A DNA stretch of 64,000 nt from an uncultured candidate division Zixibacteria bacterium (GTDB taxonomy: Bacteria; Zixibacteria; MSB-5A5; SM1-73): NCBI GenBank assembly GCA_903908285.1, contig CAIVRH010000048.1, positions 62,001 to 126,000 of the forward strand, in the 5' to 3' direction. Below, in pieces: positions 44,673-54,227 of this stretch. Position numbers and translations under genes: made by a program. The first letter of the stretch is position 1; each line of letters begins with the position of its first letter. The notes under the pieces were generated by a model that saw only the letters and a list, made by a program, of their open reading frames with translations, ran no database searches and was not told the origin of the DNA.

Positions 44673-44701
44673 TTGACAATCCCCTGGAGATATTATAGCT
44701 T
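44673..44701 (+). promoter_or_regulatory. Sigma70-like promoter for the DUF883/YqjE pair
   Basis: TTGACA (44673-44678), 17-base spacer, TAGCTT (44696-44701). The same hexamers and spacing as upstream of lapA. Leader of about 95 bases to the ATG at 44804. Confidence 0.58.
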
Positions 44702-44803
44702 TGGTTATCACTACAGGTTTATCGGGAAATATACGATATTATAATCAGGGAAGAGAAAGATTAGTAGTGCATAATCATATTGTTTTCCGAAAGGAGGATG
44801 GTC

Positions 44804-45103
44804 ATGGAAGACAAACGTATTGCTGAGGCGTTGGAGCTTTTGAATGCAGCAGCCAAGGACAAGAAGACTGAGCTGGAACAGATGATCTCCCACAAGTTCG
44901 GTGACTTCAAATCATTGGTCGAAGGAGTGGCGGATAAGGTCAAGCACCAGACTTCGGATACTTATCATCATAGCAAGGAGAAGATAGAGGATGCGATTTC
45001 CGATGTGGATAAAAGCGTCCACAAAAATCCCTGGCCCTATATCGGAGGTGCAGCTGCGGTGGCTCTGCTGTTTGGATATTTACTGGGCAGATCCAGAAAG
45101 TGA
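44804..45103 (+). CDS. DUF883 (ElaB/YqjD-like) membrane-anchored protein
   Basis: 99 residues: an amphipathic coiled-coil (about 5-70, with HQTSDTYHHSKEKIEDAI) and a C-terminal transmembrane helix with the glycine-zipper PWPYIGGAAAVALLFGYLLGR. ElaB/YqjD proteins bind ribosomes at the membrane in stationary phase in E. coli. The ATG at 44804 has AGGAGG six bases before it. Followed by the YqjE-like gene, as yqjD-yqjE in E. coli. Confidence 0.85.
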   Translation: MEDKRIAEALELLNAAAKDKKTELEQMISHKFGDFKSLVEGVADKVKHQTSDTYHHSKEKIEDAISDVDKSVHKNPWPYIGGAAAVALLFGYLLGRSRK

Positions 45104-45134
45104 GTTCAAGCTTCTTTTAAAGGAGTGACGAAAC

Positions 45135-45503
45135 GTGATGGATGTAATAAATTCATTCTTTAAAGGTCTGATAAAATCCTATTTGGATTCGGTTTTCGAA
45201 TTATTGAAGATAAAGGCAGTGCTTTGTTACATCAATGGCATAAAAACCGTCCGCCGATTGTTTTTGATGTGGTGCTTCCTGGTATTTTGCTTAGTTCTCT
45301 TGGCTGTCGGCTTGGGGCTGGTGCCTTTGGCTTTGTGCTTATTTATGCCTTGGTCACCCCAGACCAAAGCCATCGTGGCAATATCATTCGGAGCGGTATA
45401 TATTATTGTGCCACTGATAATCATGCTTACCGTCTTCTCCCAGAAACGATGGATGAAGATTTCGGGCGCAAATGACCTGGTGAGCAATGTGCTTGACCGG
45501 TGA
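45135..45503 (+). CDS. YqjE-like/phage-holin-family small membrane protein
   Basis: 122 residues with two transmembrane helices (about 40-70 and 78-102) flanked by amphipathic ends. Similar in layout to YqjE and Phage_holin_6-type proteins, usually next to YqjD-like genes. AAGGAG lies 10-13 bases before GTG/ATG. A strong terminator follows. Membrane stress role is inferred from neighbours only. Confidence 0.7.
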   Translation: MMDVINSFFKGLIKSYLDSVFELLKIKAVLCYINGIKTVRRLFLMWCFLVFCLVLLAVGLGLVPLALCLFMPWSPQTKAIVAISFGAVYIIVPLIIMLTVFSQKRWMKISGANDLVSNVLDR

Positions 45504-45572
45504 TAAGGCGTTTGCCAGCGGATAGTTGAATAACTCCAAACCGAATAGCTTCCTCCTGCAATAAAAAGCATC

Positions 45573-45609
45573 AAAGAGTCCCGTCTTTGACGGGACTCTT
45601 TTGTTTATC
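45573..45609 (+). terminator. Intrinsic terminator after the YqjE-like gene
   Basis: Perfect 13-bp stem AAAGAGTCCCGTC / GACGGGACTCTTT with TTT loop (45573-45601), then TTTGTTT. It may also act for the opposite strand, whose gene ends at 45630. Confidence 0.94.
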
Positions 45610-45629
45610 CAGACCCACCACAATATCAT

Positions 45630-46001
45630 TCAGTTAGTTTTTCCACTCAAGTAGTCTAACATCGGCTGGGTGACCAAAGGCACTAAATCACCGATCATGT
45701 GAGGCATCAGATTATCCATCACCTTGGGCATCAACTCCGGCATCTGCTCGGCCATGTAATCCGGCATGGGTATCCTCTCCCCCACCCGCTTCAACATCAC
45801 CGGCATCACCTTGGGCATCATTCCGGGCAATAGACGGGGGAAAAGGATGGGAAACATCGGCTTCATTAAGGTCAATGCACCCGGAATCTTTCCCATGACC
45901 CGCATCATCCCTCCCATCCCAAAAGGCATGGCGTCGATCAACTCAGGCCACATGGTCGACATCAAATCGGCAAAACCCCGGGGAGTCATCAAAGCGATCA
46001 T
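45630..46001 (-). CDS. Methionine-rich helical protein
   Basis: 123 residues, 23 of them Met. The second half has Met every four residues (79, 83, 87, 91, 95, 99) with Pro after many of them (MPELMPKVMDNLMPHM). This could be a membrane-lying amphipathic helix or a soft-metal binder; no family is recognised. It starts 15 bases after the stop of the FAD/Fe-S oxidoreductase on the same strand, so it is very likely part of that enzyme complex. No cysteine or His cluster is present. Confidence 0.62.
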   Translation of the reverse strand: MIALMTPRGFADLMSTMWPELIDAMPFGMGGMMRVMGKIPGALTLMKPMFPILFPRLLPGMMPKVMPVMLKRVGERIPMPDYMAEQMPELMPKVMDNLMPHMIGDLVPLVTQPMLDYLSGKTN

Positions 46002-46016
46002 AGCTTCGAAAACCGC

Positions 46017-48710
46017 TCACTGTTTCTGCACCTCGGGATGAGGATCTGGAAAATCATAACCCAAAGTGGACATGGCAAAACGAGCCAAGTCCGTTATCTC
46101 GATAGGCAACTCTTTCTTTTTTACTGTAACCCGGAACTGAAATTCACAGCAGGGACAGAGCGCCAGAACCTTCTGGGCTCCGGCTTCGATGGCCTCATCC
46201 AAGCGGGTTTTACCGATTTCGGCTGCTATTGGTGGTTCTTTGATCAAAGTGAGAACGCTCCCGCAGCAATGCGCTTCTTCCCGGTTATGGCTCATTTCCA
46301 CGAAATGTACGTTGGGAATTGCTTTGATCACCTCACGGGGAGGATCATAAACCCCGGAAGCCCGACCAATGTGACAAGAATCATGCCAGGTAACGGTAAC
46401 CGGTTTAATCAGATTATCCGGGAATTTGAATTCCCCGGTCCGGATCTTCTCCGCGATTACCTCGCTGTAGTGTTTGGCAGTTATTCCATATTCGATCCCT
46501 AACTTCTTCACCCAATTCGGATAGACTTGTCGCCACATCATGTCGCAAGCCGGGCATGAGGCAATAACCGTATCGGCACCCGCTTCCTTAACCGCTGCTA
46601 TATTTTTCTTCATCGTCTCTGCAAAAAGATCCCACTTGCCAGCAACCAACATGGGGGTTCCGCAGCAATTTTCCTTCTCCCCTACGCAGGTAAAGTCGAT
46701 CCCCACAGTGTCTAAAAACCGCACGCTGGCCATTCCTATATCATTCTCCACATAACTGGCAGTGCAGCCGGCAAAATACACGTTCTTGGATTTACCACCC
46801 GGTCCGTGTTTTGTTTTTAAGTCTTGGGGAAACCAGTCGAACCGGTTCTTGCGATACCCCGCCCAGATATCACCCTGTGAACGAAGAGCTTCCGCCATCA
46901 TTTCAAACGGAGGAAAGGTCATCCTTTTCTCTTCATTAATCAGTTTGCCCCGGAGTTTCATCCAGGATGGTTCTATCGGCAGTGCCGCAGAACATCGCAG
47001 GTTGCACAATTCACAGGTGGTGCATACCAGGATGGTATCCACCATGAACTGGTTCCATTCCTCCCGACCTTCCATATATTCTCTTAACCAGTACCATTTC
47101 CCGCGGGGGCTCTGGCTTTCCCAACCCCGACCGTAGAATTGATCGCATTCGTCCACACAATAACCGCATTGGGAACAGCCGTAAGCATACCAGGCAACGT
47201 CCGCAGGGATGTTGCGTACCGGTTTAGTGGGTCGTTCCCCTACCTGGGTGATAACATGGTTGCCGAATGGTCTCATCAATGGTTCTAACGTGCTGGCTAT
47301 ACCGAGAGCTGTGCTGGTGATCCCTCCACGGATCACCTTCCCCGGATTCAAGATTTCTTTGGGATCTATCTTCTTCTTGAATGCACGCAGCTTATTAGCT
47401 CGTTCTTTTCCTAATATCTGATCGGCTTTCTTGGAGAAATAGATTCCGGTGGCATAAGGTCTACCGCCGTGCCTCTCTGCGATCTTCATTACGGTCAATA
47501 CCAAACTGAAGACAAAATTGTAGTTAAACCGACGTTGATCACTGGGGATAAATCCCAGGATCACCACTTCCGGCTGACCATTTACCCCCTGGCGTATAAT
47601 CACCCCCTCCTTGACCACCGGCTGATTCACCTTTCGCTCGATCTCCGCCATCACATCCCCAAAGGAAGATAATGGTATAACTACCTCTGCCGGAACCAAT
47701 GACGGACCCAGCCTTTTAACTATCATCAGCTTGAACCGGTTCTTCCATTCATGTTCCGAAATGCGATCGCTCAATATCTCCGCCTCGCAAGAGTGGAGAA
47801 TCCCAGCTAACTTGGACTTCAAAGTTTCATTGTCTTTTCTGCGGAAAGCAAGAGTTATAATGTATGCTGCGGGAAGTAAAACCCGCTCCTCGATCGGGTG
47901 TCCGTTATGCTCCATAAGCGGAGCCCTGTTTTTCATCTCGGCCATAGTGGGATTGATGAACATCAGGGACCAAATGGGAAGATCCGCTTCGATCATCAGC
48001 TCCACCAAATGCTGTAAGTCATGGGGATTGGGACATCCGATGGAGATTAAGGAAAGCTCTTCCTGTGGTTGAACCTTAAGCGTCACCTGGGTGATTAAAC
48101 CGGTGATCCCCTCCGCATCAGCCACCAGGTCAAGTTCCGGTTCGCTGAATTCCTTTATCGTTCCATCCGGCAACACTACCCTGGCGCTTACTACATTGTT
48201 TCGATAATATCCGACTTCATAAGAGCCGAATCCCGCTCCACCCTGTGCCAGCCAGCCGCCGGCAGTGGACGAAGGATAACTGCTGGGATAAACCTTTAGA
48301 GTCAGACCATGTTTGGCCAATTCCCGGTCCAGCGACTCCCAAACCATACCCGCTTGGACGGTGACTGTTCTGGCTGCCTTATCCACATGTAAGACTTTCT
48401 TCATCCTGTAAAAATCAACTACAATCCCCTGTTTAACCGGAATAACTCCACCATAACCTGAGGAAGCTTTACCGCGGGGAGTCAAGGGAACATTGTTCTC
48501 TCTGGCCCATTGCACTAATTCCACTATCTCTTCTTCGGAAATCGGTTGAACCACCGCATCTGGCACAGTGTTACCGATTAGGGGCATGAACAGACTGGGC
48601 ATGGCAGCGATGTCATGTCCATAGAGCTTTCTTTCCAGTTTTCGAAAACAGGCTCGATCACGAAATTTCTCTTCCATCCATGACTTTTGTTTAGCATTTA
48701 TTCTCCCCAT
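46017..48710 (-). CDS. FAD-linked oxidase/Fe-S (GlcD-GlpC-type) fusion oxidoreductase
   Basis: 897 residues. FAD_binding_4 domain (about 50-215: PLTPRGKASSGYGG, SSTAGGWLAQGGAGFGS), FAD-oxidase C-terminal domain (to about 480), two 4Fe-4S motifs (CSQCGYCVDECDQF and CTTCELCNLRCSAALP) and two CCG domains (ENCCGTPMLV, AHCCGSVLTL, CPCC). This is the layout of D-lactate/glycolate dehydrogenases and related 2-hydroxyacid oxidoreductases that pass electrons to quinone or an electron-transfer flavoprotein. The substrate is not certain. The Met-rich protein follows. Start ATG with ACAGGAG. Confidence 0.9.
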   Translation of the reverse strand: MGRINAKQKSWMEEKFRDRACFRKLERKLYGHDIAAMPSLFMPLIGNTVPDAVVQPISEEEIVELVQWARENNVPLTPRGKASSGYGGVIPVKQGIVVDFYRMKKVLHVDKAARTVTVQAGMVWESLDRELAKHGLTLKVYPSSYPSSTAGGWLAQGGAGFGSYEVGYYRNNVVSARVVLPDGTIKEFSEPELDLVADAEGITGLITQVTLKVQPQEELSLISIGCPNPHDLQHLVELMIEADLPIWSLMFINPTMAEMKNRAPLMEHNGHPIEERVLLPAAYIITLAFRRKDNETLKSKLAGILHSCEAEILSDRISEHEWKNRFKLMIVKRLGPSLVPAEVVIPLSSFGDVMAEIERKVNQPVVKEGVIIRQGVNGQPEVVILGFIPSDQRRFNYNFVFSLVLTVMKIAERHGGRPYATGIYFSKKADQILGKERANKLRAFKKKIDPKEILNPGKVIRGGITSTALGIASTLEPLMRPFGNHVITQVGERPTKPVRNIPADVAWYAYGCSQCGYCVDECDQFYGRGWESQSPRGKWYWLREYMEGREEWNQFMVDTILVCTTCELCNLRCSAALPIEPSWMKLRGKLINEEKRMTFPPFEMMAEALRSQGDIWAGYRKNRFDWFPQDLKTKHGPGGKSKNVYFAGCTASYVENDIGMASVRFLDTVGIDFTCVGEKENCCGTPMLVAGKWDLFAETMKKNIAAVKEAGADTVIASCPACDMMWRQVYPNWVKKLGIEYGITAKHYSEVIAEKIRTGEFKFPDNLIKPVTVTWHDSCHIGRASGVYDPPREVIKAIPNVHFVEMSHNREEAHCCGSVLTLIKEPPIAAEIGKTRLDEAIEAGAQKVLALCPCCEFQFRVTVKKKELPIEITDLARFAMSTLGYDFPDPHPEVQKQ

Positions 48711-48970
48711 CGTAGTCTCCTGTTTTTTAAAATACCTTTTGAAATTTTCCTATATATTTACGAAAGTAAATCCAGATTAAGTGATTCACCTCTTAATCAG
48801 AAAAGCATATTCGCCTTTCTTGTCTTTGCAAAAATCGGTTGTACGAACATTTTTACACACCATTATTGAAAATAATTAGTCACCCTATTTTAATACAGGT
48901 TAGCATCTTATGCAATGATTATTATGAAATGGTATCAGCGAACTTCACTGCATTAATCTCACACCCCATT

Positions 48971-49001
48971 AAAAAAACCGACTCCATGTTGGAGCCGGTT
49001 T
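48971..49001 (-). terminator. Intrinsic terminator after the dockerin protein gene
   Basis: 11-bp stem (49001-48991 with 48985-48975, one G-T pair), five-base loop, then TTTTTTT on the minus strand. It ends the 49041 gene. The gap 48711-49040 holds this and the upstream region of the FAD/Fe-S gene, with no other gene. Confidence 0.9.
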
Positions 49002-49040
49002 TCTTGTTTCAATTTATGTCGCGTTGTTACCCTATCGACC

Positions 49041-52000
49041 CTACTTGCAGCTAGGTACTGGGCCACCTTTGAAGAGGTAGTTGATCATATAGATCACATC
49101 CCCAACATCAACTACTCCGTCAAAATTAGCATCACCTGCAACAAGCGGATTAGGAGCAGAGCCGTTCTTGAAGAGGTAGTTTATTAGATAGACGACATCA
49201 CCAACATCTATAATTTTATCACGATTAGCATCGGCGCAGATGTAGTTTCCTGGATCTTCCTCATTGACTATAGACATCGTGTCAGTGAAGTGACCCGTCA
49301 TGCCTGAGTCGACAAGGATGGCCAGCGAATCATGATGGTCTCGCCAGTCGGGGATAATCCAATGCGATGTGTTGTGCTGTAGCGTTATGCCTTCATGGAA
49401 GAATATCGTATCGGCACTCGTACTCGCTATTCGCACCCGGACATCATAGGTAGTTTGCTCCCCATAGTTGTCTAGTTGTACGCCAGAGCTCGGTGCTACC
49501 GAATGACGAACCGAATCCATAGCTGAAATGGTTATATTTTCCACATCACAGACAACTTCTGAATCCGGAGACTCGTAGATAATCTCCAACGAATACGATC
49601 GTGAGGATGGGTCGGGGTTGTAGACCCAAAGCGAACTATCATTACCAGGGTAGAGCAGTCGTTCGTTCTGCGTGCTTGTTACAGCAGATCGGCTATAAAC
49701 AAAGGTCGTGGAATCGGTAAACAGACTCATCCGAAATAACGAGTCCACAACATCGGAAACCTGGATGATCCAATTGTCGTTTCGCAGATAGTAACCCAAT
49801 AGAGGGCCGTCTTCCGGGATTATCGGCACTCCATAACTTAAAGTGCTGAATAGGGAGTCATGATTCTGGCCAATGATACCCTCGGCTGACTGAAGAGATA
49901 CGTGGTTTGCCGAACGGACGAAGAACTGCACATCCTCTGACAACTCTCGATTACTCCTGCTGCCTTGATTGTCAAGTAACAAGGTGTTTTGGGGCAATAC
50001 CGGATCAATTGTGTAGTTGCTCATCGGATCCCGTAGGATTAGACCTCCTGCTCCACCCCATCCTGGCAAAAGAGAGTAATCCCAAGTATTCGACTGGGTA
50101 TTTATCGATATTCTAGCCGTTTCATTGTTAGGATAGTTATTGTCATACACATAGATGTACCAGAGGTTGGGATCGCTGCCATCCACCTCACATCTATACG
50201 GAACAACACTGTGGCGACCAACCCTGTTCCCATTATTATTGGACAACCTTAATGCTCTGTCATTCCGTGTTTCAGATTTGAACATGTCCCGGCACTGCTG
50301 TAGAGTCTGATTGGGAGTATCGCCAGAATGAGCGGCAAGGTACTGTTGCTGTATACTCCCAAACTGGTAGATCCAATACCTGTTGATCAATTCCCGGCTA
50401 TTGTCAGATATCTGAACCTGGAATAGAGTCGTATTTCCAGGGAATACTGTTGGAACGTTTAGGAAACTGTCAAAGAACAGCAGACTAGAAACCGAAAACC
50501 CAAAACACGAACCGCCCCAGCACCCTTTTATGGCATTCCATTCGTCTACCGCGTGGGGTCTTCTCTGACCGTTCTGGAATTCCGTCTGGTTTACACCGAA
50601 AGCCTCTCGAAACAAAGCCCAAGTAGGAAAAGTCCTCGTTTGAGCACAGTTATTATTTCGTTCGTCCGCTGGATCACCCGGCTGCCAATTGTAGGGCCAC
50701 ATGTTTCCTGAGCTGTTGGCGAACTGCCACCCGTTCGGGTCGGGGCGAAATCCCAAATCATGACTGCCAAGACCCAAACAGTAAGTCCCCCCTGACGTAC
50801 GCACTACAATGTCGAGGCTATCATCGTTATCAACATCTCCTACTGAGAGTGATCTCGGACTGTTCGGAAGATCAAGGGTCCACTCAAGACCTCCATTTTT
50901 GTTAAGGGAATAAAGACTGTTGGACAGCGATCCTGATAAAACCTCGAGTTGGCCATCACCGTCTATATCGCAAATCACGCTATTTCTTCTCCCTCCATAC
51001 CCGGTGCCACTCAAAACATATTTCCACTTTATGTTTCCGTTATTACCCTTAAGACAATAAAGTGTGTCAGTTGAGAAATCCTTAAACACGACTTCGAGAA
51101 TACCGTCTGCATCAATGTCCTTGACCGCAGGAGCAGACCACCCACCATGCCCAAATGACCATTGAACTGCCCCATTAGATCCTCTTCGGCAGTATGTGCT
51201 ATCAGTAGCTGACAGGAGTATCTCAAGTTCAGCGTCGCCATCTACATTCGCAATAACGGGGCATGCTGGAGGTACTTCGAGCGACCATTCGACATTGCCG
51301 TTATTGCCACTAAGTACTGCCAAGCTGATATTGAGTGTGTTTTCGTAGTTTGATACGGCTACAACTTCTGTGTGTCCATCAGCGTCAACGTCTGCGACAG
51401 CTGGTACAAAGTTCCACGAAATGTGGCCATTCGCCCCCAAGTCGCGAACCCATTGCTGGCTTCCGTTGGCATTCAGGCAGTACACGAAGTCTGTTGCCGA
51501 CTCAAACACGACCTCAAGTACACCGTCATCATCGACATCTGCAATTGTAGGTGAAGTGGCAAAGTGGCTGTAGCTAATTTCCGTCGTCGAAAACTTCCAC
51601 TTAAGAACGCCTGTCGCGCCGGTAAGGCAAAAAAGACTGGCCTCGTTATGACCGTTGATGTTATTGCTGCCAACCAGCACCTCAATGTTACCGTCCCCAT
51701 CAATATCTGCAATAGCTGGAGCTATTTCATAGAAAGAGTAGATGTCCGTTGGGGTATCCGGGATAAATGTCCACTTGATTAAACCGGAACCCCCATCAAT
51801 GCATAAGACTCTTCGGCAGTACGTTCCAGTATTCCCAGTTGCCAATATTACTTCGTTACGGCCGTCGTTGTCTACATCGCCTATAGCTGCTTCCTCGCTA
51901 TTATTGTCGTCGAAAGACCAGTTGAAGAGTGGCGACGTTAGATGACCCTTCCCAGCACTATAACCCGTATGCATTCGGTCATGTCTGTACATCGGCCAAA

Positions 52001-52145
52001 TCAAATCGTTTGTCCGCGTGCCTCCGGCGGAATCGGATCTATCGAGCCGTGTGACATTAGATCGAAAAGTCTGGGGTAAAGCCGATTGCGGTACAAGAAT
52101 GATCCCAACTGCTGCGATAATCAATAGGACTCTAACAATACGCAT
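49041..52145 (-). CDS. Secreted FG-GAP/VCBS-repeat protein with type I dockerin
   Basis: 1034 residues from 52145 (GGGAGGGAAT before the ATG; a longer frame has no binding site). A signal peptide ends near ALPQ. An N-terminal half of repeated FG-GAP/VCBS blades follows: ADIDGDGNIEVLVGS, ADVDDDGVLEVVFES, ADVDADGHTEVVAVS, KDIDADGILEVVFKD, CDIDGDGQLEVLSGS, about seven in all, typical of a seven-bladed propeller with calcium-type loops. The middle is unassigned. The last 62 residues are a type I dockerin with two calcium loops (DANRDKIIDVGDVVYLINYLF and DANFDGVVDVGDVIYMINYLF). No cohesin is in the window. Confidence 0.87.
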   Translation of the reverse strand: MRIVRVLLIIAAVGIILVPQSALPQTFRSNVTRLDRSDSAGGTRTNDLIWPMYRHDRMHTGYSAGKGHLTSPLFNWSFDDNNSEEAAIGDVDNDGRNEVILATGNTGTYCRRVLCIDGGSGLIKWTFIPDTPTDIYSFYEIAPAIADIDGDGNIEVLVGSNNINGHNEASLFCLTGATGVLKWKFSTTEISYSHFATSPTIADVDDDGVLEVVFESATDFVYCLNANGSQQWVRDLGANGHISWNFVPAVADVDADGHTEVVAVSNYENTLNISLAVLSGNNGNVEWSLEVPPACPVIANVDGDAELEILLSATDSTYCRRGSNGAVQWSFGHGGWSAPAVKDIDADGILEVVFKDFSTDTLYCLKGNNGNIKWKYVLSGTGYGGRRNSVICDIDGDGQLEVLSGSLSNSLYSLNKNGGLEWTLDLPNSPRSLSVGDVDNDDSLDIVVRTSGGTYCLGLGSHDLGFRPDPNGWQFANSSGNMWPYNWQPGDPADERNNNCAQTRTFPTWALFREAFGVNQTEFQNGQRRPHAVDEWNAIKGCWGGSCFGFSVSSLLFFDSFLNVPTVFPGNTTLFQVQISDNSRELINRYWIYQFGSIQQQYLAAHSGDTPNQTLQQCRDMFKSETRNDRALRLSNNNGNRVGRHSVVPYRCEVDGSDPNLWYIYVYDNNYPNNETARISINTQSNTWDYSLLPGWGGAGGLILRDPMSNYTIDPVLPQNTLLLDNQGSRSNRELSEDVQFFVRSANHVSLQSAEGIIGQNHDSLFSTLSYGVPIIPEDGPLLGYYLRNDNWIIQVSDVVDSLFRMSLFTDSTTFVYSRSAVTSTQNERLLYPGNDSSLWVYNPDPSSRSYSLEIIYESPDSEVVCDVENITISAMDSVRHSVAPSSGVQLDNYGEQTTYDVRVRIASTSADTIFFHEGITLQHNTSHWIIPDWRDHHDSLAILVDSGMTGHFTDTMSIVNEEDPGNYICADANRDKIIDVGDVVYLINYLFKNGSAPNPLVAGDANFDGVVDVGDVIYMINYLFKGGPVPSCK

Positions 52146-52953
52146 ATTCCCTCCCATAAGAATTACTTCCGTTTGCGAAACAGCATGCATCTCGTCCAAG
52201 TTCCGGCACGAGTCATACCAATGTGATCGAACTCAGGTTATTATTGCGAATACGTAGGTAGTAACGATAGCTTTCTGTTTTATGATAATCCTTGTGTACA
52301 CATTTATCAAACAGTTTATTATCTAAGTAGCACATTCCTTATCAAGAAGATTAGACACTAATTTTCCGGTTGTTATAGGAATATACTGTATCTTTAAACT
52401 TTGACTTATGCCTTTGCGTTGGGTCAGAGACTTCAGTCCCGACACACTTTACTGCTTCAGGAGTGGCTCCAAACGCAATTTTTAAAGCTTTTTAATGAGA
52501 ACAAAAACCTCACATGCAGAACTACTCTCTTTAGAGGAGTTATCCACTTTCTATATGTGTTTGAATTTAACGCATTTCTTTGTTTGTCCTGTCAAGGATG
52601 AATCGAATTTTTATTAATTTACTAACCTATCCTTAGCTTGTCAAACCTATTTGTAAGATTAGGCGATTACCCTAAGGTGCAAGGTTAAAATACGGGATCG
52701 TAAGAACCTGAAAGGCAACGGCTTAGGGTTCTGAATGAAGGACTGAAACAACTACCCAAAATTATTTCTCCATGTTGATTATAGACTTTAATGAAGAATC
52801 CCCGACGAGGGCATTCATGACAAGTGATAAAGGATAAATGAATTTATCTACATAAGGAACAAATTAATTCCTTTTTCCTTGGTTTTACTTGTGTTTTTTA
52901 TATACTTTAAGAATTGTTTGGACAATTAACCTGATCTAAAGGAGAATAATAAA
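52146..52953. other. Long intergenic region with a possible structured RNA
   Basis: 808 bases without a supported gene. The 66-codon frame at 52401-52601 has no family or Shine-Dalgarno and is not accepted. The notable part is 52669-52735 (separate entry). The last 35 bases contain AAAGGAGAATAATAAA, the binding site for the gene at 52954. Confidence 0.5.
52669..52735. ncRNA. Candidate structured RNA element
   Basis: Two nested stems: ACCCTAAG (52669-52676) with CTTAGGGT (52722-52729), and inside it AGGTT (52682-52686) with AACCT (52705-52709); the segment GAAAGGCAACGG lies between the inner hairpin and the outer 3' arm. No T-tract follows. The fold is seen in the sequence, the function is unknown. 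Confidence 0.3.
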
Positions 52954-53946
52954 ATGCGAAGATCTCTCATCTGCTTAATGATTATTTTGAGCGTCAGTTT
53001 CAGCGGCGCTGGAGCACGTTCTTTGGATTTGACTTATCATGGCAATGGCATAAGCTTTGGCAATTCGAAGAAGATAAATGGGCTTCGTTTCAATCTGGTA
53101 GACAAGAACGTGGAAAAGATAAATGGTCTCAATTTCACTTTCTGGATACCGGAAGACAATTCGAATGCGGTGATCAATGGATTAGTCCTGGGAGTAGCTG
53201 CACCGGCAGCTGACGAATTGAATGGTATTATCTGGGGAGGGGTTGGAATAAAGGGTGGAACTATCCGGGGCATTTCTTTTGCAACGGTGGGACTTGCTTG
53301 TGACAATCTGATCGGAATTTCGATCGGAGGGGTGGGTTTAGCCAGTGATAAGTTGACCGGTATCGGTTTGGGGGGAGTGGGAATGGCATGTGATGATATC
53401 AGTGGAATAGCCATCGGCGGTGTGGGGCTTGCCAGTGAAAAAATCAATGGTCTGGCCTTTGGCACCGTTGGGCTTTCTTCAGATGTCATAAATGGCATAG
53501 CTATCGGAGGAGTAGGATTAGCCACAGAGAATATGAAAGGATTTGCATTTGGCGGAATCGGAATGGCCAGTGAAGAGATTACCGGAATAGCCATCGGGGG
53601 AATCGGTCTTGCCGCTCAAACTATTAAAGGTATATCTGCGGGTGGAGTGGGAATTACCAGCAAAGAGATCACCGGCATAACCATAGGAGGAGTAGGGGTA
53701 AGCTCCGATAATATATCGGGTTTTGCCATCGGTGGAGCAAAACTTCAAGCCAAGAATTTCAACGGCCTAGGTGCGGGCATCTATGTAAAAGTCAAACAGG
53801 ATTTCTCGGGTGTTTCTCTCGGAATTTTCAATTACGCTGGAAACTTGAACGGTATCCAAATCGGAGTCCTCAATTATTGTGGTAATAATCCTAAGGGATT
53901 GAAATTATTACCTATCCTTAATTTCCATTTCAATAAGAAACATTGA
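52954..53946 (+). CDS. Surface protein of 15-residue glycine-rich repeats (LA_2272-like)
   Basis: 330 residues. A signal peptide (about 1-21) is followed by at least 12 tandem 15-residue repeats (about 74-275) of the type INGIAIGGVGLATEN, MKGFAFGGIGMASEE, ITGIAIGGIGLAAQT. The end (LNGIQIGVLNY...LLPILNFHF) resembles the LA_2272 surface-repeat family of Leptospira and Bacteroidetes. The regular turn pattern predicts a beta-solenoid or a repeated barrel strand. Function is unknown. AAAGGAG precedes the ATG. It appears to be a single gene. Confidence 0.72.
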   Translation: MRRSLICLMIILSVSFSGAGARSLDLTYHGNGISFGNSKKINGLRFNLVDKNVEKINGLNFTFWIPEDNSNAVINGLVLGVAAPAADELNGIIWGGVGIKGGTIRGISFATVGLACDNLIGISIGGVGLASDKLTGIGLGGVGMACDDISGIAIGGVGLASEKINGLAFGTVGLSSDVINGIAIGGVGLATENMKGFAFGGIGMASEEITGIAIGGIGLAAQTIKGISAGGVGITSKEITGITIGGVGVSSDNISGFAIGGAKLQAKNFNGLGAGIYVKVKQDFSGVSLGIFNYAGNLNGIQIGVLNYCGNNPKGLKLLPILNFHFNKKH

Positions 53947-54227
53947 AATAGATGGTACTGCTTTGGAATAAATCGTCCGGCTCAATCGCATATGCAGTTG
54001 TCATACTGTCTCTTATCCCCGGCTAAAATTTGCATGCTACCATATAATCCCCTTTTTCTCTATCTCTTCATTTTTCCTCTTGTCTGAAAAACAGGAAAAG
54101 CTATATTGGATAAGAATAAATTGCATTATTGGAAGTTGTGGGTTGAGATTGATAATTCAGTTGCTAAAAAGCGTATCAATCCCAAAGGGATTTATTTCCA
54201 TAGCCTGGTTAGAATTGGAGAAGATTT

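Noticed and set aside
52401-52601. A 66-codon plus-strand frame in the long gap
   Set aside because: It has no binding site, no homology and no signal peptide.
53037-53594. A long minus-strand frame with repeated Pro-Thr-Pro-Ile pattern
   Set aside because: It is the antisense shadow of the 15-residue repeat gene; its repeats mirror the plus-strand repeats.
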